From an uncultured Thermomicrobia bacterium (GTDB lineage: Bacteria; Chloroflexota; Chloroflexia; Thermomicrobiales; JALYUS01), in assembly GCA_937968015.1 (NCBI GenBank), contig CALBSO010000109.1, positions 62,001 through 126,000 on the forward strand: 64,000 nucleotides of DNA, written 5' to 3'. Of the stretch, positions 16,913 through 25,462 are shown in pieces (positions within the stretch are counted from its first letter, which is position 1; each line of letters opens with the position of its first letter). Made by a program: the position numbers and the translations under genes. The notes beneath the pieces were generated by a model. It did no database searches. It was not told the origin of the DNA and saw nothing but the letters and a program-made list of their open reading frames with translations.

Positions 16913-17536
16913 ATGGCAGATCCAGGGCCCAACCCAGTCCGGCCACCCTCCCTCCACTTCGCATGCGGCTGCGCGTCCGCGACTACGCCCCCTACCGACC
17001 CGTGGGCGCCCCTCGTGCGGCAGGGCAAACTGCGCGATGGCACGAAGGAGCGGATCCTCAACGCGCTCCACCACGCTCCATCCACGATCACCCAACTCGC
17101 GGAACGGTTCGGCCTTTCGCAACCGACGATCCACCGCCATATCACCGACCTGCTCGCCAGCGAACTGATCCGCGAAGAATCGGTGCCGGAAGACGAGCGC
17201 GCCTGGGTGGTGGAGCGATATTATCGCCCCAACTTCCCGATTATCCATGCCACTGATCTCGCCGCAGTATCGCCCCTGCTGGACGAACTCTCCGACATAT
17301 TTGCCGACACGTTCCAGCGCTTCCTCCCATCGTTGCAGACCGCGATGGCGCGCGCACACCTGCCCGAGCGGGAGGAAGAGCGCGACGCCGTCCTCCACTA
17401 TCTGTACACCACGGCGACTCGGCTCGGGCGAGCGAAACTCGAACAGGCCGGCACGCTCCCCACATGGCCCGCGCACCGCGACGGGTCCCGCTGGCTATGG
17501 TGGGCGGAAGAACCGCCCCCAGAGGCGGATGGATGA
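16913..17536 (+). CDS. Winged-helix (ArsR-like) transcriptional regulator
   Basis: A 207-residue protein. After a Pro-rich N-terminus with a CGC triplet, residues about 37-85 form a winged helix: TKERILNALHH, STITQLAERFGLSQPTIHRHITDLLASELI, then a wing with EDERAWVVERYY. The remaining helical domain (DELSDIFADTFQRFLPSL and on) is of unknown function. The arrangement is like ArsR-type regulators with a C-terminal sensing domain. The ATG at 16913 has only a weak GGGTGAG upstream; a longer form is possible. It may control the DUF2231-SDR-debranching genes downstream. Confidence 0.72.
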   Translation: MADPGPNPVRPPSLHFACGCASATTPPTDPWAPLVRQGKLRDGTKERILNALHHAPSTITQLAERFGLSQPTIHRHITDLLASELIREESVPEDERAWVVERYYRPNFPIIHATDLAAVSPLLDELSDIFADTFQRFLPSLQTAMARAHLPEREEERDAVLHYLYTTATRLGRAKLEQAGTLPTWPAHRDGSRWLWWAEEPPPEADG

Positions 17537-17608
17537 AGAGGGCGCATGGACATCGCTTACCGTAGGACCTGAACTGGTTACGTGGTGACAGAGAAAGGAG
17601 TCGCTGAC

Positions 17609-18121
17609 ATGGAAAGTAGAGCAAAGCTCTTTGGTCATCCGGTCCATCAAATGCTGATCGTCTTCCCCCTCGGCCTGCTCGCCACCTCCCTCATCCTCGA
17701 CATCGTGTACTTGATTACGGACAGCGGAAAGTGGTCGCAGGCCGCCTTTTATGACATGGGCATCGGCATCATCGGCGGGCTGCTTGCGGCGCTCTTCGGC
17801 CTCATTGATTGGCTGGCGATCCCGAACGACACGCGGGCGAAGTCCATCGGCGCCCGGCACGGCCTCGGCAACCTGATCGTCGTCGTACTCTTCGCCGTGA
17901 ACTGGGTGCTGCGCAAGGGGAATCCGCAGGAACCAAGCGTTGTCTCGATTGTGCTCTCCTTCGTCGCCATCGCGCTCGCCCTGATAACCGCGTGGCTCGG
18001 CGGGGAGTTGGTGGACCGACTGCGGGTTGGCGTAGATGAGGGTGCGCATCTTAATGCCCCAAGTTCCCTCTCCGGTCGCCCGGCGAGCGAAGGAATGACT
18101 GGCGCACAGGGTGGCGATTAG
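17609..18121 (+). CDS. DUF2231 membrane protein
   Basis: A 170-residue integral membrane protein with about four hydrophobic spans. The N-terminal signature LFGHPVHQMLIVFPLGLL is that of DUF2231, followed by FYDMGIGIIGGLLAALFGLIDWLAI and a conserved RAKSIGARHGLGNLI loop. Function is unknown in the family. The ATG at 17609 is preferred over a GTG 27 bases earlier because AAAGGAG lies 8 bases upstream. It is followed 17 bases later by an SDR gene on the same strand. Confidence 0.85.
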   Translation: MESRAKLFGHPVHQMLIVFPLGLLATSLILDIVYLITDSGKWSQAAFYDMGIGIIGGLLAALFGLIDWLAIPNDTRAKSIGARHGLGNLIVVVLFAVNWVLRKGNPQEPSVVSIVLSFVAIALALITAWLGGELVDRLRVGVDEGAHLNAPSSLSGRPASEGMTGAQGGD

Positions 18122-18138
18122 TCGTCTAGGAGTCCGTG

Positions 18139-19146
18139 ATGCCACGCCCCATCAGTGATCAGATCATCGTGATCACCGGTGCCTCGTCGGGCATCGGGCG
18201 GGAAACGGCCCTGACGTTCGGGGAGCGCGGCGCAGCAGTTGTCCTCGCTGCCCGTAACGAGACCGCGCTCGAATCGGTCGCGAAAGAAGTTGAGCGCACC
18301 GGCGGTCGTGCGCACGCCGTCATCACCGATGTCGCGGTGTGGGAGCAAGTGGAGCGCCTTGCGCGACAGGCCGTGGAGCGCTTCGGGCGCATTGATGCCT
18401 GGGTGAACAACGCGGGGATCAGCACCTATGCCACGGTCGAGGATCTGACCGTCGCGGAGATCGAGCGCGTCATCCAAGTCAATCTCCTCGGACAGATCTA
18501 TGGGATGAAAGCGGCGCTGCCCTATCTGAAGCGCCAGGGACAAGGGACAATCATCAATGTGGCATCCGCCCTCGCCGAGCGGGCGGTGCCGCTGCAGGCC
18601 GCGTATTGCGCCTCCAAGCACGGCATCAAGGGCTTCACGGAGGCGCTGCGGCTCGAACTCGCCCGCGAACAGAGCGGCATCACGGTGACGCTCATCGAGC
18701 CATCCTCCATCAATACGCCCTTATTCACCCATGCCCGCTCGAAGATGGGCGTCAAACCAATGCCCATTCCGCCGATCTACGAACCGCGCGTGGTGGCGGA
18801 GGCGATCCTCTTCGCTGCCGAACATCCCCGCCGCACGATCGTCGCCGGTGGCGCTGGCAAACTCATGACGGTCATGCAGCGGATCAGTCCCGCGCTCCTG
18901 GATCGGTACATGCTCCAAGGCGATCGGATGGTCACGCAGCAGAAGACGGACCAGCCCGACGATGGCCGAGACAACCTCGATGCGCCGATGCCGGGGAGCG
19001 GCATGACGACAGGCGACTTCGGTCAGCAGGCAAAGGCGATCAGCCCCTACACACGCTACCTGGAGCAGTATCCCAACCGCGTAGGCGCTCTGCTCGCGGC
19101 GGGATTCGTCGGGGCGGTATCCCTCGTTCGCCGCGTCGGGCGGTGA
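18139..19146 (+). CDS. SDR-family oxidoreductase
   Basis: NAD(P)-dependent short-chain dehydrogenase, 335 residues from the ATG at 18139. The cofactor motif TGASSGIG is at residues 13-20, NNAG near 90, and the catalytic Ser and YCASK follow (Tyr near 154). After the usual domain a tail of about 100 residues carries QRISPALLDRYMLQGDRM and ends in a hydrophobic stretch (VGALLAAGFVGAVSLV), possibly a membrane anchor. This layout is common in membrane-associated SDRs of unknown substrate. The GTG of the debranching gene lies 3 bases after the stop, so they are cotranscribed. Confidence 0.85.
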   Translation: MPRPISDQIIVITGASSGIGRETALTFGERGAAVVLAARNETALESVAKEVERTGGRAHAVITDVAVWEQVERLARQAVERFGRIDAWVNNAGISTYATVEDLTVAEIERVIQVNLLGQIYGMKAALPYLKRQGQGTIINVASALAERAVPLQAAYCASKHGIKGFTEALRLELAREQSGITVTLIEPSSINTPLFTHARSKMGVKPMPIPPIYEPRVVAEAILFAAEHPRRTIVAGGAGKLMTVMQRISPALLDRYMLQGDRMVTQQKTDQPDDGRDNLDAPMPGSGMTTGDFGQQAKAISPYTRYLEQYPNRVGALLAAGFVGAVSLVRRVGR

Positions 19147-19149
19147 TCG

Positions 19150-21333
19150 GTGCACCACAGGATCGCCCTGCGCGCCCGCGCTAATCAACACTACGTCTAC
19201 AGCGGCCGTTCCGTCCTCGTCACCAATCTCGATGGTGCCGTGACGGGCAGCGGAACGGAGGGGTTCTACTTCGCCAATACCCGGCTCCTCTCCCACGATG
19301 AGCTGACCGCGGATGGCCAGCCACTCACGCCCGTCGCCGCCAGCCCCGTCTCCGGCGCTGGCTTCCTCGCCTACGCCGAAGTCCCGGCCGGACCGAACGT
19401 CCCGCGGGGCGCCGTGTACGTCGCGGTTCTGCGAGCCGTGGATGACGGGATGCGCACGGTGCTCCGCATCGAAAACTACAAACCACACACACAGGCGCGC
19501 TTCAATCTCGCGCTCCGTCTCGACGCCGACTTCGCGGACACAGAAGAGACCGAATCGGGCGAGCGACAACAGACTGCGGCGGTCGAAACCGAGTGGTCTG
19601 AGCCCCGCCACGAACTGACGTTTCGGTACTGCCATCCGGCGCTCGATCGCGCCGTGGCGATCCGCGTCGAGCAGGCGCCGGTATCTGTGCGATTCGAGGG
19701 TGGCGCACTCGTCCTCGCTCTCGATCTTGTCCCGCATCATCCCGTGGAGGTGTGCTTCGTCGTCGAACCGATCTTCGACGGCAAGCGGCACGCTGCGCCG
19801 AAGGATACCTCTGACACAACGAACATGCCGATCGGTCAGGTACGACAGCGGTTGCGCGACGAAACACCGATCCTGACGACGACGAATGCCACCGTCGCGA
19901 AGGCTTGGGAGACGGCGACGGCGGACCTCGCCTCGCTCCCGCTCGGGCTCCCGGAAGGGCCTGCTACGCCTATCGCGGGTTTGCCAAACTATCAGCAGTT
20001 CTTTGGCCGCGATTCGCTGACGATCGGCTGGCAGGCGCTCCTCGCCATGCCGACGATGCTGCGGGACGCGCTGCGTGCGAATGCGGCATGGCAAGGGACA
20101 GTGATCAATGATTGGCTCGACGAGGAACCGGGCAAGATGATTCATCAGGCACGCTGGGGGCCCCGCTCTCTCCTTGGTTTCGATCCCTTCATCCGCTATT
20201 ATGGGGATTACGCGACGCCCCCGGACTTCCTCCTCATGCTCAGCCAATACCTCGCCTGGATGGATGACCGTGAGACCGTGCGCGCACTCTTACCCGCCGC
20301 CCGCAAGGCAGTGACGTGGCTGGAACGGTACGGCGACATGGATGGTGACGGCTTCCTGGAATACGTTACCCGCTCCGAGAAAGGCGTCAAGAACCAGGGA
20401 TGGAAGGATTCGGACGAGGCGATCATTGACGAGCACGGCACGATCATCGAGAACCCGATCGTTGCCAGCGAACTGCAGGCGTACTGGTATGCGGCGCTGC
20501 AACTGGTCGCCGTCCCCTTTTTCCTCGCGGGCGACCGCGCCTACGCGCTGGAACTCCTGAGCAAGGCTCGCGCGCTCCGGCATCGCTTTGACCAAGCATT
20601 CTGGATGGAAGAAGAAGGATGCTACGCGCTTGCGCTCGGGCCGAACAAGGAGCAGATCCGCTCCATCGCCTCGAATGCCGGGCATCTCCTTGCCGCCGGC
20701 ATCGTCCCGCGCGACAAGGGCATCCAGGTCGCAAGGCGGCTCATGCAGCCCGACATGTTCAGCGGCTGGGGCATCCGCACGCTCTCCAGCGATCATATTG
20801 CCTACAACCCCTTCAGCTACCATCTCGGCAGCGTCTGGCCGGTCGAGAATGGCACAATCGCCCTGGGTTTCGCACGGTACGGGTGCTGGGAGGAACTGCA
20901 TCGCCTGGCGGAGGGAATTTTTGCCTCGACGGAGCTCTTCGTCGCCAACCGTTTGCCCGAGGCGATCGGCGGGTTGCCCCGGGAAGCGCGCTATCCGCAC
21001 CCCGGCATCTATCCGAAGAGTTGCGAGCCACAGGGATGGTCAGCGAGCATGATCGTCCTGCTCATCCAGTCGCTGCTCGGCATGCGCGCGGTGGCGCCGC
21101 TACATTTGCTCCTCGTTGATCCGCATCTCCCACCCTGGCTTCCTGACCTGCGCATCGAGGGCATCCATGTCGGTCGGGCTATCATCGATCTCGCCTTCTG
21201 GCGTGAAAAGAGTGGCAAGAGCCGCTACCGCGTACTGCGGCACGACGGATCAGTGCGGGTGCTACGGCAACCTGTCCCTCAAGGGCCGGAAGCATCGCTC
21301 GGCGGGCGTGCCCGCGCGCTCGTCGCCTCGTGA
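19150..21333 (+). CDS. Amylo-alpha-1,6-glucosidase / glycogen debranching enzyme
   Basis: Full-length family member of 727 residues. An N-terminal beta-sandwich (residues about 15-220, starting VTNLDGAVTGSGTEGFYFANTR in two parts: VTNLDGAV and GTEGFYFANTR) precedes the (alpha/alpha)6 catalytic barrel. Barrel motifs are QQFFGRDSLTIGWQAL, WLDEEPGKMIHQ, YYGDYATPPDF, KNQGWKDSDEAI, SGWGIRTLSSD and YHLGSVWPVENGTIALG. These parallel the truncated enzyme at the window start. The start is GTG. It follows an SDR gene closely. It likely trims branched alpha-glucans in the cytoplasm. Confidence 0.92.
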   Translation: MHHRIALRARANQHYVYSGRSVLVTNLDGAVTGSGTEGFYFANTRLLSHDELTADGQPLTPVAASPVSGAGFLAYAEVPAGPNVPRGAVYVAVLRAVDDGMRTVLRIENYKPHTQARFNLALRLDADFADTEETESGERQQTAAVETEWSEPRHELTFRYCHPALDRAVAIRVEQAPVSVRFEGGALVLALDLVPHHPVEVCFVVEPIFDGKRHAAPKDTSDTTNMPIGQVRQRLRDETPILTTTNATVAKAWETATADLASLPLGLPEGPATPIAGLPNYQQFFGRDSLTIGWQALLAMPTMLRDALRANAAWQGTVINDWLDEEPGKMIHQARWGPRSLLGFDPFIRYYGDYATPPDFLLMLSQYLAWMDDRETVRALLPAARKAVTWLERYGDMDGDGFLEYVTRSEKGVKNQGWKDSDEAIIDEHGTIIENPIVASELQAYWYAALQLVAVPFFLAGDRAYALELLSKARALRHRFDQAFWMEEEGCYALALGPNKEQIRSIASNAGHLLAAGIVPRDKGIQVARRLMQPDMFSGWGIRTLSSDHIAYNPFSYHLGSVWPVENGTIALGFARYGCWEELHRLAEGIFASTELFVANRLPEAIGGLPREARYPHPGIYPKSCEPQGWSASMIVLLIQSLLGMRAVAPLHLLLVDPHLPPWLPDLRIEGIHVGRAIIDLAFWREKSGKSRYRVLRHDGSVRVLRQPVPQGPEASLGGRARALVAS

Positions 21334-21479
21334 AGAAGCGCCGTGCCCGCCCGTACGCGCGAGGCGCGGGGGATTCTTCGGACTTATGCGTAATTTGTAA
21401 CTCTCGCGCGTGCATCGTCGTATACTACTATCATGAGGAGGCATGCTCCTCTATGGTGCTTCGGAGAGGGTCGTAAATC

Positions 21480-21728
21480 ATGCTGCGTGCGATTTCCGGC
21501 GTTCGGCTGGTCGTTTTTCTCATTGTTGCGGCAGTGCTTGCCTTCCTGATCGCGAAGGTGCTTGCCTTTGCCTTGCATCTCTTCTGGGTGCTCACGGGGT
21601 ACGTCTTCGCGTTTGTGATCGCGGTCGTGCTACTCGGCTGGCTCTGGGGACGGTTCACGAAGCCGAGTCACCGTACGCAAGACCGCTATGATGAGGAGCG
21701 CGACGAGTACGGGCGGCGGCGATATTAG
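21480..21728 (+). CDS. Small membrane protein of unknown function
   Basis: An 82-residue protein with two hydrophobic spans (about 8-30 and 32-55) and a charged C-terminal tail ending DEERDEYGRRRY. The ATG has GGAGAGGG about 10 bases upstream. TATACT at about 21420 is a possible -10 box. I recognise no family. The clear membrane segments, good binding site and the downstream terminator support a real gene. Confidence 0.65.
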   Translation: MLRAISGVRLVVFLIVAAVLAFLIAKVLAFALHLFWVLTGYVFAFVIAVVLLGWLWGRFTKPSHRTQDRYDEERDEYGRRRY

Positions 21729-21787
21729 GACGTGAGTATCGCGGGTCAGGTTGAAAACCTATGCCACCGTGAAACTGAGCGCAACAA

Positions 21788-21814
21788 AGAGGGGCGGCAG
21801 ATCGCCGTCCCTCT
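21788..21814. terminator. Bidirectional terminator between the small membrane gene and rpmB
   Basis: AGAGGGGCGGC and GCCGTCCCTCT form an 11-bp stem with one G-U pair and a 5-nt loop. On the minus strand it is followed by TTTGTTG, favouring rpmB termination. Confidence 0.65.
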
Positions 21815-21839
21815 GTCGTTACCTTGTGGATAGGCGCGA

Positions 21840-22040
21840 TTACTTGCCCTTTGCCGCCATCCGGCCCGTTTTGGTGAGCGTGCGAAGGGCACGCGCGGAA
21901 ATCTGGATGCGCACCATCTTGCCATCAATCATCACGCGCTTCTTTTGCACATTCGGCAGCCAGTACCGGTTCGTACGGTTCTTGGCGTGCGACACGTTGT
22001 GCCCGAAGGAGCGCTGCCTACCAGTGATCTCACACTTCAT
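21840..22040 (-). CDS. rpmB: 50S ribosomal protein L28
   Basis: L28, 66 residues, starting MKCEITGRQRSFGHNVSHAKN, with the family core RTNRYWLPNVQKKRV and the closing SARALRTLTKTGRM. Only one Cys is present, so no zinc site. It diverges from the asp23-fakA operon, a common neighbourhood for rpmB in Gram-positive and related bacteria. Confidence 0.95.
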   Translation of the reverse strand: MKCEITGRQRSFGHNVSHAKNRTNRYWLPNVQKKRVMIDGKMVRIQISARALRTLTKTGRMAAKGK

Positions 22041-22241
22041 TGCGTTTCATTCCTTTGCCAGTCGCCGCGCCCTCCGCTACAATGGCGGCGCGGGCCCTTT
22101 GCTGCATCTTCGGCGTCGTTTCGTACCGTGCTCGGACGGCACCGTTCGATGCCGCAGACTGCGTATGCTACCATCCCGTCCGCATGGATGCAAGCGAGGA
22201 CAGACAGCCCAATGACGACAGTGCTGGAGGAGCCAACAGAG

Positions 22242-22619
22242 ATGCGGACCGCCACACCGGGGAAGGCGGTCGTTTCGGCGCGAGCAATCGGGTCCGTCGC
22301 CTATCAGGCAACGCTTGGCTGTTACGGGATTGTCGAACTCGTACCGCAGGATTTGCGGAGCCGTGTCGGCCGCCGCTTCGGTCATCCATCACCGCCGGAC
22401 GCGCGGGATGGCATCGCGGTGCAAATGGATGGGGACCGCGTGACGATCACCCTCCATGTCGTCATGGAATACGGGTTGCCGATCGCGGCGGTCGCGCACA
22501 ACGCCATCCGGACAGTCTATTTCGCTGTCGAGCGGGCATTCGCGTTCCGGCCCGCCGCGGTCAATGTCCATGTCCACGGACTGCGGTTCAGCGACGGTCG
22601 GGGAGAACGAGCAGTATGA
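22242..22619 (+). CDS. Asp23/Gls24 family protein
   Basis: A 125-residue Asp23/Gls24 (YloU-like) protein: SARAIGSVAYQATLGCYGIVEL at the start, a strand-rich centre (VTITLHVVMEYGLPI), and VNVHVHGLRF near the end. Members are linked to envelope stress and are encoded before fatty-acid kinase genes. The ATG at 22242 is chosen because GGAGGAG ends 9 bases upstream; an in-frame ATG at 22212 is a second option. Its TGA overlaps the fakA ATG (ATGA), so translation is coupled. Confidence 0.85.
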   Translation: MRTATPGKAVVSARAIGSVAYQATLGCYGIVELVPQDLRSRVGRRFGHPSPPDARDGIAVQMDGDRVTITLHVVMEYGLPIAAVAHNAIRTVYFAVERAFAFRPAAVNVHVHGLRFSDGRGERAV

Positions 22620-24346
22620 GCGCGGCAACGCGTCGTGGAGTAAGCGTGACGCGACAGGGCGGGACGGAGAGACCGGGGGGCGAAGCGCCGACTTGGGCGG
22701 TCGTGGACGGCGTCGGCCTGCTGCGGGCATTGCGCGCCGGGACGGGCTGGCTCGAACGCAATGTCGCGGGTGTCAACGCGCTCAATGTCTTCCCGGTGCC
22801 GGATGGTGATACCGGCACGAACATGTTCCTGACGATGAAGTCCGCCTACGCCGCCGCAGCCGAAGGGGGCGAGGGCGAAGAGCGATCTGTCAGTGATGTG
22901 GCAAGCCGCGCTGCCTATGGCGCCTTGATGGGCGCGCGTGGCAACAGCGGTGTGATCCTCTCGCAGATTTTCCGTGGCCTGGCGAAGGCGCTCGATGGGC
23001 ACGTAACGCTGGATGGCGCGCTGCTCGCCGCCGCGCTCACCGAGGCGTCCGCGATGGCCTACAAAGCGGTGATGAAGCCGGTCGAGGGCACGCTCCTGAC
23101 TGTCTCGCGCGGCGCGGCGGAAGCTGCCGAGACTGCCGCGAAGGCTGGAGGCGATGTGCAGATCGTGCTGGACGGCGCGCTGGCAGGCGCTCGCGCGACG
23201 CTGGCGAAGACGCCGGAGATGCTGCCACTCCTGCGCGAGGCGGGTGTTGTGGATGCCGGCGGGCAGGGATACGTCGTTGTCCTCGAAGGGATGCGCCTCC
23301 ATCTTGCGGGTCGGAGCGTCGAGGCGGAGGAGTTGTCGGCGATCGCATCAAGTGGCGCGGGGATGGCTTTCGATGTCGTCGGGATGCAGGAAAAGCACGG
23401 CGCGGACGACTACGGCTACTGCACAAACTACCTGCTCGCCGCCGCGCCCGGCACGGTGCTCGATTTCGCGCTGATCCGCGAGACAATGGCCGCGATGGGG
23501 CATAGTGCGGTGATCGTTGGCGACGAGCAGTATGTCAAGGCACATATCCACACGACCGATCCGGGCGCGCTCCTTTCGTATGCCGTGCGGTTCGGCTCGC
23601 TGACGCAGATCAAGATAGACAACATGGATATGCAAGTCGAGCACCTCGAAGGATCGGCGCCGCCTGATGTGGCCCCTGCGGAACCGATGGGGCACATTTC
23701 GGTCGTGGCAGTTGCGGCAGGCGAGGGGTTGTCCGCCGTGCTTCGTGGCCTCGGCGCGGCGAAAATCGTCCGGGGCGGGCAGACGATGAACCCCTCCACA
23801 CAGGAATTGCTCGACGCGATCAACCATGCGCCGACGGACGCGGTGATCCTTTTGCCGAACAATGGCAACGTCGTCCTCACCGCGCGGCAGGCGGCGGAGA
23901 TGGCCTCCAAGCAGGTGCGCGTCGTACCCACGAAGTCTATTCCGCAAGGAATCGCCGCGCTGTCCGCCTTCACGTTCACCGCCGATCTCGACACGAACGC
24001 TGAGGATATGACGGCAGTGGCGAGTGGCGTGCGCACCGGCGAGGTGACACGCGCCGTCCGCGACGCGACGATCGGCGGTGTCGCGGTCAAGGCGGGGGCA
24101 GTGATCGGCTTACTCGATGATGTCCTGACCGTCTCCGGCGACGACAGTGCAACCGTCGCGCTCGATCTCCTCCAGCGCATGGACGCCGAACACGCCGAAC
24201 TCGTCACGCTCTACACCGGCGCGAGCGTCGCCGACGCGGCGGCGGAGTCCTTGAGCGCGCGCATCGGGGAGCGCTACCCAACTCTCGCGGTTGAAACGGT
24301 CCGGGGCGGGCAGCCACACTACGATTTCATTGTGTCGGTGGAATAA
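22616..24346 (+). CDS. fakA: Fatty acid kinase catalytic subunit FakA (DhaL/DAK2 domain)
   Basis: A 576-residue protein. The N-terminal DhaL domain binds ATP-Mg through NVFPVPDGDTGTNM (D63, D65) and ARGNSGVILSQIFRG. A central region (HIHTTDPGALLSYA) and a C-terminal domain (TQELLDAINHAPTDAVILLPNN) match FakA. With a fatty-acid-binding FakB partner it phosphorylates fatty acids for membrane lipid synthesis; the adjacent degV gene probably encodes that partner. The stop is followed at once by four GCAAYGA heptamers. Confidence 0.92.
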   Translation: MSAATRRGVSVTRQGGTERPGGEAPTWAVVDGVGLLRALRAGTGWLERNVAGVNALNVFPVPDGDTGTNMFLTMKSAYAAAAEGGEGEERSVSDVASRAAYGALMGARGNSGVILSQIFRGLAKALDGHVTLDGALLAAALTEASAMAYKAVMKPVEGTLLTVSRGAAEAAETAAKAGGDVQIVLDGALAGARATLAKTPEMLPLLREAGVVDAGGQGYVVVLEGMRLHLAGRSVEAEELSAIASSGAGMAFDVVGMQEKHGADDYGYCTNYLLAAAPGTVLDFALIRETMAAMGHSAVIVGDEQYVKAHIHTTDPGALLSYAVRFGSLTQIKIDNMDMQVEHLEGSAPPDVAPAEPMGHISVVAVAAGEGLSAVLRGLGAAKIVRGGQTMNPSTQELLDAINHAPTDAVILLPNNGNVVLTARQAAEMASKQVRVVPTKSIPQGIAALSAFTFTADLDTNAEDMTAVASGVRTGEVTRAVRDATIGGVAVKAGAVIGLLDDVLTVSGDDSATVALDLLQRMDAEHAELVTLYTGASVADAAAESLSARIGERYPTLAVETVRGGQPHYDFIVSVE

Positions 24347-24374
24347 GCAACGAGCAATGAGCAATGAGCAATGA
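24347..24374 (+). repeat. Four tandem heptamers GCAACGA/GCAATGA
   Basis: GCAACGA then GCAATGA three times, starting at the first base after the fakA stop TAA. Period is 7 bases. No inverted partner is seen nearby, unlike the other copies. Confidence 0.85.
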
Positions 24375-24415
24375 GTGCAGCTACTTACCTCGTTGTCGTT
24401 GCTGAGGAGGACGGA

Positions 24416-25276
24416 ATGGCGGAGCCTGGACGGGTACGGATCGTCACGGACAGCACATCGGACATTTTGCCGGAGTGGCGAGAGCGGTACGGGATCGAGA
24501 CCGTGCCGCTGACGGTGCAGTTCGGTACGGACGTCTACCAGGACAATATTGACCTCACGCCAGAGGAATTTTACGCGAAGCAGGAGGCGGGGCCATTCCC
24601 GACGACCGCACAGCCGCCCGTCGGCGCCTTCGAGGAGGCATTTCGCCGGATGCAGGCCGAGGGCGCGTCCGGCGTCTGCGCGGTGATTTTCTCCTCGAAA
24701 CTGAGCGGCACATATAACTCAGCGGCGCTCGCGGCGAAGAATTTGGAAGGTGAATTTCCTGTCGAGGTGATTGACACGCTGAGCGCTTCGATGGGCGTCG
24801 GCTATCTCGCGCTGGAGGCTGCCAAACTGGCCGAAACGGGCGCGTCGCTCGATGCGGTGAGCGCGCGGGTGCGGGAACTGATGCCGCATGTGGAAGTGCT
24901 CTTCCTCGTCGAGACGCTGAAATGGCTCGAACGTGGCGGACGGATCAACAAGGCGAAATCGCTGCTCGGTTCCGTCCTCTCGATCAAACCGCTCTTGCGG
25001 TTGCACGAGGGGCAGTTAGAACCGTTCCAGCAGCCCCGAACGCGCTCGAAAGCGATTGAGGAGATGATTGAGTGGATCAAGGGTTTCCCCGACCCCGCCG
25101 GCGTGACCGTCCTCTATGACGGCACCTCTGCAACGCGCGCCGAAGCCGAGGGAATCGCGGACCGCCTCGGGCCATCCATCCCGCGCGACCGTGTCACGAT
25201 CGCGCACTATGGCACGATCTACGCCGTCCATCTTGGCCCGCGTGGCGCCGGGGCGATCGTTCTGAGGCGGGTATGA
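24416..25276 (+). CDS. DegV family protein, likely fatty-acid-binding FakB
   Basis: A 286-residue DegV protein: VRIVTDSTSDILPEW at the N-terminus, the lipid head-group loop FPTTAQPPVGAF, and FSSKLSGTYNSA, then LVETLKWLERGGRI and SLLGSVLSIKPLL. DegV folds bind a fatty acid and present it to FakA for phosphorylation. The ATG at 24416 has GAGGAGG 5 bases upstream. Adjacency to fakA makes the FakB role likely. Acyl-chain preference is unknown. Confidence 0.88.
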   Translation: MAEPGRVRIVTDSTSDILPEWRERYGIETVPLTVQFGTDVYQDNIDLTPEEFYAKQEAGPFPTTAQPPVGAFEEAFRRMQAEGASGVCAVIFSSKLSGTYNSAALAAKNLEGEFPVEVIDTLSASMGVGYLALEAAKLAETGASLDAVSARVRELMPHVEVLFLVETLKWLERGGRINKAKSLLGSVLSIKPLLRLHEGQLEPFQQPRTRSKAIEEMIEWIKGFPDPAGVTVLYDGTSATRAEAEGIADRLGPSIPRDRVTIAHYGTIYAVHLGPRGAGAIVLRRV

Positions 25277-25462
25277 TGCCTGCCGAGCGGCAAAGAGACC
25301 CTGGACAACTCGCCCACGTCAATGGCGCGATTCGCATATTCCTCATATCGTGATGTCAAGCGAAAATCAAAGCGTAGTACAATGCCGATGGAGGTGGACG
25401 CGATCACTCCTTCGCGTGGTACACTCTGTACGGACAACCCGGACGGACATGAAGGGCCTGCC

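Noticed and set aside
18721..20247. 508-codon minus-strand frame across the SDR and debranching genes
   Set aside because: Shadow of two well-supported plus-strand genes; no binding site or recognisable domain.
21400..21430. TTGTAA and TATACT as a full promoter before the small membrane gene
   Set aside because: The spacing is 20 bases, too long for a standard promoter; only the -10 box is kept as a remark.
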